Source: Plazaster borealis (taxonomy: Eukaryota; Echinodermata; Asteroidea; Forcipulatida; Labidiasteridae). Taken from it: DNA of 64,000 nucleotides. This document shows positions 25,901 to 37,900 of this stretch, one piece after another. The stretch is from positions 21,968,818-22,032,817 of the forward strand of contig CM037471.1 of assembly GCA_021014325.1 (NCBI GenBank). Direction: 5' to 3'. The translations under genes were made by a program, and so were the position numbers. Within the stretch, counting starts at the first letter, position 1. Each line of letters opens with the position of its first letter. The notes below the pieces were generated by a model. It did no database searches. It had not been told where the DNA came from and saw nothing but the letters and a program-made list of their open reading frames with translations.

Positions 25901-28400
25901 TGTCGGAACATAGGGGTGTCGGAACATAGGGGTGTTGGAACATAGGGTTGTCTGAACATAGGGGTGTCGGAACATAGGGATGTCAGAACATAGGGTTGTC
26001 AGAACATAGGGGTGTCGGAACATAGGGGTGTTGGAACATAGGGGTGTCGGAACATAGGGGTGTCGGAACATAGGGATGTCGGAACATAGGGTTGTCAGAA
26101 CATAGGGGTGTTGGAACATAGGGGTGTCGGAACATAGGGTTGTCAGAACATAGGGGTGTCAGAACATAGGGTTGTCAGAACATAGGGGTGTTGGAACATA
26201 GGGTTGTCTGAACATAGGGTTGTCAGAACATAGGGGTGTTGGAACATAGGGGTGTCGGAACATAGGGGTGTTGGAACATAGGGGTGTCGGAACATAGGGG
26301 TGTCGGAACATAGGGGTGTCAGAACATAGGGTTGTCAGAACATAGGGGTGTTGGAACATAGGGTTGTCTGAACATAGGGGTGTCAGAACATAGGGGTGTC
26401 TGAACATAGGGGTGTCTGAACATAGGGGTGTTGGAACATAGGGGTGTCGGAACATAGGGGTGTTGGAACATAGGGGTGTCGGAACATAGGGGTGTTGGAA
26501 CATAGGGTTGTCGGAACATATGGTTGTCGGAACATAGGGGTGTCGGAACATAGGGGTGTCGGAACTGATAGGGTTGTCAGAACATAGGGGTGTCAGAACA
26601 TAGGGTTGTCAGAACATAGGGGTGTTGGAACATAGGGGTGTCGGAACATAGGGGTGTCGGAACTGATAGGGTTGTCAGAACATAGGGGTGTCAGAACATA
26701 GGGTTGTCAGAACATAGGGGTGTTGGAACATAGGGGTGTTGGAACATAGGGGTGTCGGAACTGATAGGGTTGTCAGAACATAGGGGTGTCAGAACATAGG
26801 GTTGTCAGAACATAGGGGTGTTGGAACATAGGGGTGTCGGAACATAGGGGTGTCGGAACTGATAGGGTTGTCAGAACATAGGGGTGTCGGAACATAGGGT
26901 TGTCAGAACATAGGGGTGTTGGAACATAGGGGTGTCGGAACATAGGGGTGTTGGAACATAGGGTTGTCAGAACATAGGGGTGTCGGAACATAGGGGTGTT
27001 GGAACATAGGGTTGTCGGAACATATGGTTGTCAGAACATATGGTTGTCGGAACATAGGGGTGTCGGAACATAGGGGTGTCAGAACATAGGGGTGTCGGAA
27101 CATAGGGGTGTCAGAACATAGGGTTGTCAGAACATAGGGGTGTCGGAACATAGGGGTGTCGGAACATAGGGGTGTCAGAACATAGGGGTGTCGGAACATA
27201 GGGGTGTTGAACATAGGGCTGTCGGAACATAGGGTTGTCAGAACATAGGGGTGTCGGAACATAGGGGTGTTGGAACATAGGGTTGTCGGAACATATGGTT
27301 GTCGGAACATAGGGGTGTCGGAACATAGGGGTGTCGGAACTGATAGGGTTGTCAGAACATAGGGGTGTCAGAACATAGGGTTGTCAGAACATAGGGGTGT
27401 TGGAACATAGGGGTGTCGGAACATAGGGGTGTCGGAACTGATAGGGTTGTCAGAACATAGGGGTGTCAGAACATAGGGTTGTCAGAACATAGGGGTGTTG
27501 GAACATAGGGGTGTTGGAACATAGGGGTGTCGGAACTGATAGGGTTGTCAGAACATAGGGGTGTCAGAACATAGGGTTGTCAGAACATAGGGGTGTTGGA
27601 ACATAGGGGTGTCGGAACATAGGGGTGTCGGAACTGATAGGGTTGTCAGAACATAGGGGTGTCGGAACATAGGGTTGTCAGAACATAGGGGTGTTGGAAC
27701 ATAGGGGTGTCGGAACATAGGGGTGTTGGAACATAGGGTTGTCAGAACATAGGGGTGTCGGAACATAGGGGTGTTGGAACATAGGGTTGTCGGAACATAT
27801 GGTTGTCGGAACATAGGGGTGTCGGAACATAGGGGTGTCAGAACATAGGGTTGTCAGAACATATGGTTGTCGGAACATAGGGGTGTCGGAACATAGGGGT
27901 GTCAGAACATAGGGGTGTCGGAACATAGGGGTGTCAGAACATAGGGTTGTCAGAACATAGGGGTGTCGGAACATAGGGGTGTCGGAACATAGGGTTGTCA
28001 GAACATAGGGGTGTCGGAACATAGGGGTGTTGAACATATGGTTGTCGGAACATAGGGGTGTCGGAACATAGGGGTGTCGGAACATAGGGTTGTCAGAACA
28101 TAGGGGTGTCGGAACATAGGGGTGTTGAACATAGGGCTGTCAGAACATAGGGGTGTCGGAACATAGGGGTGTCAGAACATAGGGGTGTCGGAACATAGGG
28201 GTGTCGGAACATAGGGGTGTCGGAACATAGGGGTGTCAGAACATAGGGGTGTCGGAACATAGGGGTGTCGGAACATAGGGGTGTCGGAACATAGGGGTGT
28301 CGGAACATAGGGGTGTCGGAACATAGGGGTGTCGGAACATAGGGGTGTCGGAACATAGGGGTGTCGGAACATAGGGGTGTCGGAATTTAGGGGTGTCGGA
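22936..28400. repeat. 5.5-kb array of a 16-bp GTCGGAACATAGGGGT unit
   Basis: About 340 head-to-tail units of 16 bases, all in one orientation, differing mainly at GTCGG/GTCAG/GTTGG and GGGG/GGGT/GGGA/GGGC. Rare 18-base (GGAACTGATAGGGTTGTC) and 15-base units mark higher-order blocks. The minus strand of each unit has no stop in any frame, which explains frames up to 258 codons. Confidence 0.97.
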
Positions 28401-29520
28401 ACACTGATTGGTCTAAACAGGTCCGCTGGCATGGAGCTCCCCGCCCAGTATTTCCCTAGCACTATCATTTTCAAACTACAGACAGCTGAGGCACCTTGCT
28501 GCAGGTGGTGTCCTGCCTTAATAACATTCTCACCAAAGTACAGCTCCATAAAATGGTTCACAATCATCCTGAATGAGGGCATGCCTTATTCCCCCCTCTA
28601 TGCATTAAGTACTCACATAGGTGATTCACACTGTGGAATCAACTTGAGTACACAACCAGAGAACGTTTTGGCTCCAATTCGTTTTGTTTACTAATTCTGG
28701 TTGGGGTGAGGGTGAGAGGGGGGGTGAGGGTGAGGGTGAGGCGGGGGGGGGGGGAGGGGTGGGGGCGGTACTACGAATATCATATGAAGCTTAATATGAA
28801 CCTTCTCATTCCTCGACAATCAGTCAAGGGGGGGGGGGGACACTGCCATGACATGAACAGAGGGTCAAATTGCCGACAGACATGACATGTAAATATGAAA
28901 ACATGATTTTGAAAAACCACAAGTAACGATGTGGGAAAATTCTCACCCCAAAACTTACAAATTGGTGTTGTGCACGTCAACCTACAGACAAACTGACAAG
29001 CTGCTAGCGGCGGTAATCAACACAACCGAACAAACCCACCACCAGATAAACAGATAAAGAGACCAAATCTGGTTCAGACAACCGATTGCTGATAACAAAA
29101 CGTGAAAGTGTAATGAACGAAATATAAAAATGACAGACATCAAAGAATTTTTTTGCTAAAATTGTTGCGTCAGCAAAATTTTGAAAGAAACAAGTGACCC
29201 TTTTTCATCTTGGTGACTGTATAGAAAAAAAGATATAATGGGAAAATGTGCCACAAAAAGATCGGGGCAAGTCAAAAGAGCTTTAGTTTGGTGCAGTTAA
29301 GATTACAATGCATTGAAAGTCTGACTATGTGGCTGACTGTTTTATAGCTGAGCCCCTGCAAAGGTTCACCTAAGGGTGACAAAAGTATGGGGTGAAAAAA
29401 AGAAGAAGAAAAAAAGACCAATGCTTAGCAAACTGTCAAAGTTAATATCAAAATCTAGATCAAATTCAAGGGCCACATGGTTGTGTATCTCAAATGTTTT
29501 GAGCGTGGGCAAGACCATTT
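28401..29520. other. No gene seen; G-rich tracts
   Basis: A (GGGTGA)n and G11 stretch occupies 28700-28770, with another G9 run near 28831. Nothing else recognised. Confidence 0.45.
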
Positions 29521-29694
29521 TCCAGGCCTGGAATTACGAGGAGGCCACGGAGGCCATGGCCTCTGTTGCGCCCTGGTTTTGGCCTTGGCGCCCCTTCAAA
29601 AGTTTCCCATCGACTTTTTTAGGATTTTCCGATGGAAGTGCCCTTTGCAAAATGAAAATTGCCTTGCCCTCTCAAAGATGAAATTCCAGGCCTG
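29521..29694. mobile_element. CAGGCCTGGAATT MITE, intact copy
   Basis: CCAGGCCTGGAATTACGAGG at the left and AAATTCCAGGCCTG at the right are terminal inverted repeats. It contains GGCCACGGAGGCCATGGCCT, CCCCTTCAAAAGTTTCCC and CCTTTGCAAAATGAAAATTG. It is in the opposite orientation to 59795 and has no minisatellite. Confidence 0.9.
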
Positions 29695-30919
29695 ATTTTC
29701 AAGAAGAAAATTTATCAACTTCAAATCCAGCACAGTTTAGGGATAAGGAATCCCCTCCCCACTTGCAACTCAATTCTTGTAGATAGAATGACCTGTGGTG
29801 TCCGTAAAATAAATTGCCAGCTACTGACAAAGATTTGGGTTATTGTTTTACTTGATATGATAATTTCTATACATCTTTGACAACATATTTCAAAGTTTGT
29901 CTTAAAGATGAATCGCCTGATTTTGGGGCGCAAATTTTATGGGGAAAAAAATAAATAAAATTCAATATTAAATAGTTGTTTTATGTATTTAATCTTTTTT
30001 TCCTGTACACCAGGGAGTTCTAGACCTTCATTGGAAATACTGACAAAAAAACTGTCAATAATAAGTAAAGATAATTGAAAAAAATACAACTGAGTTTTAG
30101 TCGAGACCGAACAAAATATCCTGTTAACATCAGCCATGTAAAGGTTGTATACTGAAAAGTTTGTTGGGGTTTTTTGCTTTAGGGGCCCTATAAACATCAT
30201 CATTATTCAAAAAATGTTTGGAGAAATTTCTATTTTTGATTTAGTCCTTCGACTTAAAAATCGGCGATGCAACTTTAGCTTCATCCTCATCAAAACAAAT
30301 ACATGTACTATATGCTGTCACCATATTTGCCATGTTCCCTGACTAAATTAGGAATTTATAAATGCTAATTATCATTGTACCAAAAAAGGGACCAGACTGA
30401 TTTACCTGCAGCCACAATCTGGTCCCTTAAAAATCCCAAAATGGCTCCACATTAAAAAATGAAAAAAAGTCTTTCCTCAATAACCAGCCAACTTAACGCA
30501 GATCCTTAACCACAGATAAAGTCATTTAAAAAAGGCAACAGTGTATGACAATTACAAAAACTTCCGGCCCCGAGAAAAAAAGGACAGACGACATGCATTC
30601 CTTTCCACACTCCAATGCTACAACTGAAAACAGGGGGGGAAAGCATGAAAAGAATTGAAAGAAAAAAGAAAGAAAAAGAGAAGGCAAAATAAAGAAAGCA
30701 ACTGTGTTAAACTGTGTAGCAGACCGTGGGAAGGCCGCCCATGAAATATAACCAATATTTTTGTTATGTGAATTAATCAAACTTTCACTTCAACCAAACC
30801 CGTACCGTACCGTGTGGGTACCTTTTGCTTGGAGACAGGGTTTAAATTTAGCATGCTGGCTAAAAGCATGATGGGAAATCATGCATTTGGAATACACAGA
30901 AGATTCAAATTTGTGGGGA
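29695..30919. other. No gene seen
   Basis: AT-rich, with purine-rich AAAGAAAGAAAAAG near 30655. No coding signal or repeat recognised. Confidence 0.4.
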
Positions 30920-31080
30920 TTAAAAGTGATATCTTTTTCCATAACCGCAGTACTTTGAAGTGAAAAGTTTCTCAAAATGCATTATACTATCCAAAGCTGC
31001 AGTACTTCTTACCATGTTAGTTTTTATTGCCATTAATTTTCAGAGTCATTACCAAACGTGTACAGACCCTTCAAAGGTAG
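30920..31080. repeat. Family A-related repeat fragment
   Basis: AAAAGTGATATCTTTTTCCA, ACTATCCAAAGCTGCAGTAC and GTCATTACCAAACGTGTACA match 59217-59350. Confidence 0.75.
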
Positions 31081-31174
31081 GGTCATAGTTTGGTAAATAT
31101 TCGCCCTTCAATGAATCAGAGCATCTCACCAATTATTGAATCAAAATTATTGAATCAAATTTTTATAAAAGTCC

Positions 31175-31810
31175 ATTTTACACGGATGAGATTTGACAAT
31201 TGTAGACATTCCTGACAAATGGTTTGGGGCTAGAGTTACCCCTTATTCTAGGTCCAGAACCTCTATAACAAAAGTAACGAGTTTCTCGTCTGAACTTTTA
31301 AAAAAATGAGGAGGCAGGGTTTTAAAAATGGCTGGCCAAGGTGTATTTATTCACAGATATTGTGCTATTTGAGTATACTGATGCAATGTATGACAAAACA
31401 AATGATTTGTATCATTTTAGTCCACTTTAGAATACTACGAAAGGCTGTTGTATTGCAAAGGTGAAAAAAAGAGTCTAGACAAATCCTTAGGCAAAAATAA
31501 ACCATGGAACTTCGTGGGGTTTTTTCCCAAATTTTACCCTTTATTTTTGTGTTGTTGCTTCTATTTCTGAATAGTAAATAGTTTTTTAAAAAAAAGGAGG
31601 CGGAGGCCAAAAAGCATGCGGGCGGGGACAAGAAAAATCATTACTTTTGTTACTTGGCCTAAGATGTTATAGTTCAGGAGGTTTGCATCACCACAAAGAC
31701 AAAATTACAGGTTGGGACACAACGTGGACTGTTTCTTTCTCCCTTTGGTGACTGCTTTACTTCTTTCAAGAAAAAATGTTAAGGTCACAAGTAAGCTTCA
31801 TGACAGAAAT
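31175..31810. repeat. Dispersed repeat, family I
   Basis: GGATGAGATTTGACAATTGT and GACTGTTTCTTTCTCC, TTTGGTGACTGCTTTACTTC match 63180-63400, where the two parts lie closer together. About 31370-31630 may be an insertion. Confidence 0.5.
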
Positions 31811-32262
31811 TTAAAAAGTTACAAAAAAAAATTTTCCCTGGTCATTACCAAAGTATGACCCCACCTCTACGCCCCCTTCTTTGCTGGAAGTGGAATGCCT
31901 CCCAGAGTACAAATTCCATCAGAAATGTTGAGGCTGTGTCATCATACAGGAAACCCTCCCAAGGTTAAACTCCATGAACAATATCTGCTTAGGGTTGGGC
32001 ATACTGGTGAGATTTTATCCCCCATGTCAGGATTATCCAAAAAAGGTGGTGAAACAGACCATAACTTTGCATTATGTTCTCAGTTTTTTCTTTCCCCCGG
32101 GAGTTTCCATCGTTCTAAACTTAGCACTTTTTTCATTCAAAATATTTAAGGGGTGTTCATTGTTGATTTTCTTTGTTGAACTCTACATGCTCATGTACCT
32201 AGACCCAAGGGTTAAGGGGTTAGTTTAAAGTGAGTACGATTTCATACAATGTTATTTGTCGC
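31811..32262. other. No gene seen
   Basis: No repeat or coding signal recognised. Confidence 0.4.
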
Positions 32263-32299
32263 TGAACATAGGGGGTGTCGGAACGAAGAGGTGTAACCA
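32263..32299. mobile_element. Right-end fragment of the telomere-core element
   Basis: TGAACATAGGGGGTGTCGGA and AGAGGTGTAACC give one 16-bp-type unit followed by GTGTAACC, the inverse of the GGTTACAC start at 21437. This defines the right terminus of the element. Confidence 0.7.
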
Positions 32300-32545
32300 A
32301 GCACTGCAGCTGTTGATAGTATAAACTATTTTGAGAAAAGGATTCCTGAAGGATGCCTGAAGCCTTTCTCAGATTCAAAATTTTTGGGTGAAAAATTACC
32401 TCTATCTCTGAAACTACACTACTTCAATTGGAGTCGCTTCTCACAACATTTTAAAATATCAACAGCTCTCCAGCAAGTAAGTTTTTATGGTCATTAACTT
32501 GTTGAGTAATTACCAAAAGTACACCCTGCCTTTAAAAGACACATG
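32300..32545. repeat. Family A-related repeat
   Basis: CAGCTGTTGATAGTATAAAC, GGTGAAAAATTACCTCTATC, CAGCTCTCCAGCAAGTAAGT and ACACCCTGCCTTTAAAAG follow the family A order, inverted relative to 50061. Confidence 0.75.
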
Positions 32546-32985
32546 AAGATTTGCGGAATTATTGAAACCCCATCCCATCTACCTCAGAATATTTTGAAGA
32601 TTTCCCCGTCATTATGTTATGGTATTCTGGATCAACCAACAGTCCCACAGACAGCCTTATCAAGATATTGAAACAATATTTTCCGAAAGCCACTACCTAC
32701 AGTCTCCGGTATTCAGGAAGTTTTTATTTCAGCAGACAATCACAACACAATCCTGACCAAAATAAAAGACTTGGGAACTGAGCGAGAGAGCCTGGGACGG
32801 AGGCGGTGAGGGTGGGAACCAGATAATTCACCTGGCCTTTGCCCCTTTCTTTCAACTCTAAATTTGACATTTAACATAAAAAAACTGTTCTAAGGAATCA
32901 TTCATTTCCCCCACAATTCCACAAATCTTCCCCATCCCCGCCATTTTGAAAATTAATGGAAAAGCGGTTAAGAGAACCGGAACTC
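32546..32985. other. No gene seen
   Basis: No repeat or coding signal recognised. Confidence 0.4.
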
Positions 32986-33895
32986 AGAGTTTCCCCAAAG
33001 AAGTCAGAGATTCTCACAGAACTCAAGGGTTCTCACAATACTCAGAGGTTCTCAGAAAACACAGAGGTTCTCACAGAATAGAGTTTCTCACAGAACTAAC
33101 AAATTCTCACATAACTCAGGGGTTCTCCCAGAACTCAGGGGTTCTAAAATAGCAGTGGTTCTCACATAACTCAGAGTTTCTTATAGAACTCAGGGATTCT
33201 CACAGAACTTAGGGGTTCTCACAGAAATCAGAGGTTCTCCAGAACTCAGAGGTTCTCCAGAACTCAGAGGTCCTTATTGAACTCAGTAGTTCTCACAGAA
33301 CTCAGAAAATCTTATGGAACTCAGAATTTCTCACAGAACTCAGAGGTTCATACGGAACTCAAGAGTTTCTCACAGAAGTCACAGGTTCTTACAGAACTCA
33401 TTGGTTCTCACAGAACACAGAGGTTCTTACAGAACCTGGGGGGTTCTCACAGAACCTGGGGGGTTCTCACAGAATCTGGGGGGTTCTCACAGAACCTGGG
33501 GGGTTCTCACAGAACCTGAGGGGTTCTCACAGAACCTGGGGGGTTCTCACAGAACCTGGGGGGTTCTCACAGAACCTGGGGGGTTCTCACAGAACCTGGG
33601 GGGTTCTCACAGAACCTGGGGGTTCTCACAGAACCTGGGGGTTCTCACAGAACCTGGGGGGTTCTCACAGAACCTGGGGTCTTCTCACAGAACCTGGGGG
33701 GTTCTCACAGAACCTGGGGGGTTCTCACAGAACCTGGGGGTTCTCACAGAACTTGGCGGTTCTCAACTGAACTCAGCCGTTCTCATCCAGGACAACGAGG
33801 TTATCGCACAACTTGTGGGTTGTTGTAGAACTCTAGTGATATTCTCACAAAACCAACAGCTTCTCACACAACCCAGGGTTCCACAGAACTAAGTG
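32986..33895. repeat. 20-bp GGGTTCTCACAGAACCTGGG minisatellite
   Basis: About 45 units of 19-20 bases. The centre (33420-33740) is almost uniform; the flanks are diverged (GGTTCTCACAGAACTCAGA). GGTTCTCACAGAACC is an imperfect palindrome in each unit. Apparent frames of up to 192 codons are due to the regular period. Confidence 0.93.
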
Positions 33896-33938
33896 GCTCT
33901 CATGAAACTCACCGAGCATCCATGGGACAGACCATAAC

Positions 33939-34086
33939 TGGTTACGCACCGATGTTCCAACAACCTTAGTGTATTTTCCTAGCCCTAACCCTAACCCTAA
34001 CCCTAACCCTAACAAATAAATCAAAGGGGTTTTTCAGAACATAGGGTTGTCGGAACATAGGGGTGTCGGAATATAGAGCAGTCACC
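33939..34086. mobile_element. Telomere-core palindromic element, intact short copy
   Basis: GGTTACGCACCGATGTTCCA at the left, CTTAGTGTATTTTCCTAG, five tandem CCCTAA (33981-34012), AAATCAAAGGGGTTTTTCAG, then AACATAGGGTTGTCGG and AACATAGGGGTGTCGG at the right. Length about 148 bases; no coding. Confidence 0.85.
33981..34012. repeat. Interstitial telomere-like (CCCTAA)n
   Basis: Five perfect or near-perfect CCCTAA units. They sit inside a small mobile element, and similar blocks are at 21497 and 22890, so they need not mark a chromosome fusion. Confidence 0.9.
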
Positions 34087-34690
34087 CTACAACTTGATAC
34101 ACATACATATAATATTTATGATTCAATACTTTTGACAGCAATCACTACACTGAACTTGCAGTGGTATCAATGCAATATATACCTATTACGATGAATAATT
34201 ACACAATTACAACCAAATAAATCTTCCCGCCAAAAAAAAACAACACGATATTTGAAGGTCGTCATTTGTCAAGCTCACCCATTCTCCTGCACTGGCTTTT
34301 TTGTGAATTCTTAACACAAATTGTAAACACGATCACCAATCCGTTTGTCCCCATTTTCCTTGTATCGTCATGGGAACATGAGCATTGGTTGTAATACACA
34401 GACAATTGTCTCATGCAGAATCCAAAACCCTGGCACATTTCCCATAACACTGAACCTGCACATTTAAATTTCCCATAATACAATTTTACTGATAGTCCAA
34501 CGACACACGCCCCAACTTTTTTTTTCTTCGAACTTTTGTGGGAATCACTGATGGAATTCTTCCCACAATAAGAGGTGTGAACAAGTCTGTCGGTTACTTC
34601 TGGTGGCGGGTGACCCATCTAGAAATCTGGATCAAATGAAGAGCTGGTTGAATGCCTTGTGCTTGTTGTGTCTCCTACACCCTAGACATT
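34087..34690. other. No gene seen
   Basis: No repeat or coding signal recognised. Confidence 0.4.
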
Positions 34691-34906
34691 AAATTTCTGT
34701 CGCGGCGATAGCAACTCACTCGGCTCACTCGCAACTATCTCGCGAGACTACTGCTCCGCGCGAGTCTACTGCTCTCACCACTACGGTCCAAGTGGTGAGC
34801 ACTATGGTCCAAGTGGTGAGAGCAGTTGTCTCGCGCGGAGCAGCAGTCTCGCAAGATAGTTGCGAGAGAGCCGTTTCGACTATCAGCGAGACAGAAATTT
34901 AACAAC
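34691..34906. mobile_element. Long palindromic MITE with TTAA ends
   Basis: Left TTAAATTTCTGTC and right GACAGAAATTTAA enclose arms of about 100 bases that are inverse copies (TCTCGCGAGACTACTGCTCC against GGAGCAGCAGTCTCGCAAGA). The centre is CCAAGTGGTGAGC, itself repeated. TTAA flanks suggest piggyBac-type targeting, by inference. Confidence 0.82.
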
Positions 34907-37900
34907 TTGTCCCCAAGTCTGTCTACATCAATAAGGTCTTTTAATCTTATGCCAAATTGAGTCAAAATTCAAGGAAATGTTAAGTTGGACTGAAGCAATA
35001 TTTCAAAAAGAACCCCCTTCCCAACTCCCCAATACCACCGCCAAAAAAAAACCAGCTGTCAAACAAGGAAAACTCAAACAAAATAGCATTTTAAAAACAT
35101 TTTCCCAAAAATAATATCTTCAAGAAACCTCCCTTTGGATCTTGAGGTGAGAAGACTGACAAGTTTCTACTGTCAGTTAATTTGACCCCCCACCCCCACG
35201 GCCCCACCCCAACCAAAACAAGTATAAAGGTAAGCACAGGAAGCAGAAACAAGCTGCAATGAGAACGAAACACAGAGCAACCCCAAGCTCCACCCCAACC
35301 TCCTTACTGACCAGCGTAGCATCAGTGATGAGGAGTCTTCGCCAAAGTATAGGCCTACATTTTTGTTTAGTCATTGAGGTAAGTTTTGTTGAAAAAAATA
35401 TATGAATTGGGAACCAGTCTACATACATCAATACAAAAGTGTTAATACAAACAGTCAGAACTGTGTCACATCGTATGGAAACACGTCTCACCTCACCACC
35501 CAGAGGTTGACTGAACTATTCTTTCACATTCAGACGTTTCATAAACTCACATTCCAGAAACACTCACGCACACACACACACAGCCATATCAGGACGCACG
35601 GCATCAAATGTTTTCTAATTCAGGCACCAATTGCAAAGTTCCCTGTTTACTTTAAAAATCTGTTTATAAAAACATATCCAAAGGACGCAAATGTCATTTC
35701 AACTCAAATTCTCCCACGAATAAAAAACCACCACACCTATTGCACAGCGAAGACCAAAAAAACATGCACTACAATAATCATTTTACAACTTAGATTTTTA
35801 ACTCAACCAGTGGTTTATGGTCGAGGAGTGTATACGCAAGACGTGAACACTTTTCTGGGTGTTTTGATTTTAAACCATGTAGGAAGAACTTTGTTCATCC
35901 CAAATATTCCCTCCAGCTGAATCTAAACACTGAGTGCTTTCAGAGCTTTCATTTTCAAAATCCGCGTAAGCCACGGAATTCATTTTCTTTACCTCTGCAA
36001 TCCCAATCAAAACAGCCCTCGTTCCTAGGCCCCGACAGAGCACCCTGACTAACCCCCTTGTGCACCCCCCTTCAGAATGCTTGCACGCCACTACTATAAC
36101 AGCAGACACCTCCAGACACCACTTCCCATGTAGCTAAAGATCAAAGGCTGACCTTCCCAAGGTCATGCACCCTCTCACCCCTCCGAACTACCCTCTGGTG
36201 ACCTCACCCATGCCTGACATTCTTGTGGTCTGGGAACACAAACACCCTATGGAGTTTGCCAATGGGTGGGCTGTACCTTTCCAGGACTCCCAGGGGTGTT
36301 CCTAGGGTATGACATCCTTGAGGGGACATGATTATGTACCGGAGGGGAAATTGTTAGACTACATTAAAAAAAATGGTTGTTATCATCAGTGTTGTTTTGA
36401 GAAAAAAAATGATAATGGTCAAAATCACCCATTTGCGATGGAATTTAGAATGGTTTATGGAATAGTATATCCTGTAATCAAATCAGTGCTGCACTGAGTG
36501 TCCCATTTTCATTACAGTGCCATTATATACTTGACCAGTTGACCAGCGAAGGACGGAGATCCCACCAAAAGCAAGAAGTGGACGTTAGTGACTAAGTATG
36601 AATACAGACTAACAATATTGCCAAGGCCTTGGAAGTACTCACCAGCAGTGCAAGAGTTTATTACCAGGCCCACTTATAACAACCTGTTGGCCATCATATC
36701 GAGCCAATACTCCCCCTTCCTTCTCCCCTGCTAGGCTTGCTACTTCATCGCCGCCAGGCAGTTACAATCCATCAACAACCAAAGTATAGGCCTATGCCAT
36801 ATATGAGGTTATCTCCAGGATTTTTTGCAAAAACTGTGGGGCATTTTGGGGCCAAAATGTTGTAAGTTTGGCCGAAGCATGTGGGATTGAAAATAAGTCT
36901 TCATGTTTATGTTTGGTGTTTTAAAAGCTCTACTGTGCAATCTGAAGCATTTTATTTATGTATTTATTTATTTTGTTTGCGTATCGGCCGAAAAATGTGC
37001 CCGTATCAGCCTGCAATACGCGCATGCTTATCGGCCCGATAGGCTAGCTTGTGCACTTGGGTAGAACCCTGACTTCTCATTGGGACTAAGGGCCCAATGA
37101 TTTTCATAAAGGCAGACATTTTCTACATACAGAGTACAGATGACTGCAAATTTTGTATAGTGTCTTTAAAAAATTTACAGCAGCGAGAACACTGAATTAA
37201 AGTGTAGGCAATATCAGTGTGGTCCCCCCCTCCTTTTTTTTGCCAAGCACTTCCTCTTTATTCCAAAGGTCGACATGGCCCTTTGTAGCCACCATACCAC
37301 TGGGAGTGCCACCTGTGTTATGTGTTTTAGGTCATTCTTGTTATGTCTACAATTGGCCTGAGTATACAAGCCACAAGTGTCACTTCTTTAAAGGGGGTAC
37401 ATGGAAGGGGAGGCACAATATTAGTTTAGGGGCGGAGAACATTCCTTCAGATCCGCTCGTCGATCAAAGAATGCCTTTTTAGTGGGCCAATGCAGAGCTG
37501 CCAACATTTGCGTTCAGGAAGATTTTGTACAATAATCAGGGAGATATTTTAGAACTACATTCAACATAATAGGGAAAAAAGTTTCCATAATCAGGGAGAC
37601 TTTCAAATTTGTTCATCAGAACATTGACAGATTGGTTTACTTTCAGGGATCTTTCTGCAGATTCAAGGAGAGTTGGCAGCTCTGGAAAATGTCATCAACA
37701 TTGCTCCATGTTTTGCCATATTTTTGTATTTGCATTTTTTTCTTTCTTCAAAAACTTCACGATCTTTAGATTGTTCACTTTTTATTTAGGGGGGGGGGCA
37801 AGTGAGGGATAAGACATAATTTGGGAGGGGGCTTTTTGATGTATGAAATCATTCATTTGTGCATTTTTTTGATACCAATTTGGAGGGGGCAAGAAGGGGG

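Noticed and set aside
22936..28400. Long minus-strand reading frames (up to 258 codons, MFRHPYV/TPLCSD repeats)
   Set aside because: The 16-base unit has no stop in any minus-strand frame, so length follows from the period. The repeat type changes frame freely with 15- and 18-base variants.
22936..28400. CRISPR-like array
   Set aside because: Units are directly adjacent with no unique spacers, and the DNA is eukaryotic.
33314..33892. 192-codon frame in the 20-bp minisatellite
   Set aside because: Explained by the 20-base period; frame content is the repeat only.
35402..35920. 172-codon plus-strand frame as a gene
   Set aside because: No recognisable motif, unusual composition (His/Thr from CACA repeats), no splice or promoter support.
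35870..36109. Minus-strand acidic frame as an exon
   Set aside because: About 40 residues look plausible, but there is no partner exon or homologue that I recognise.
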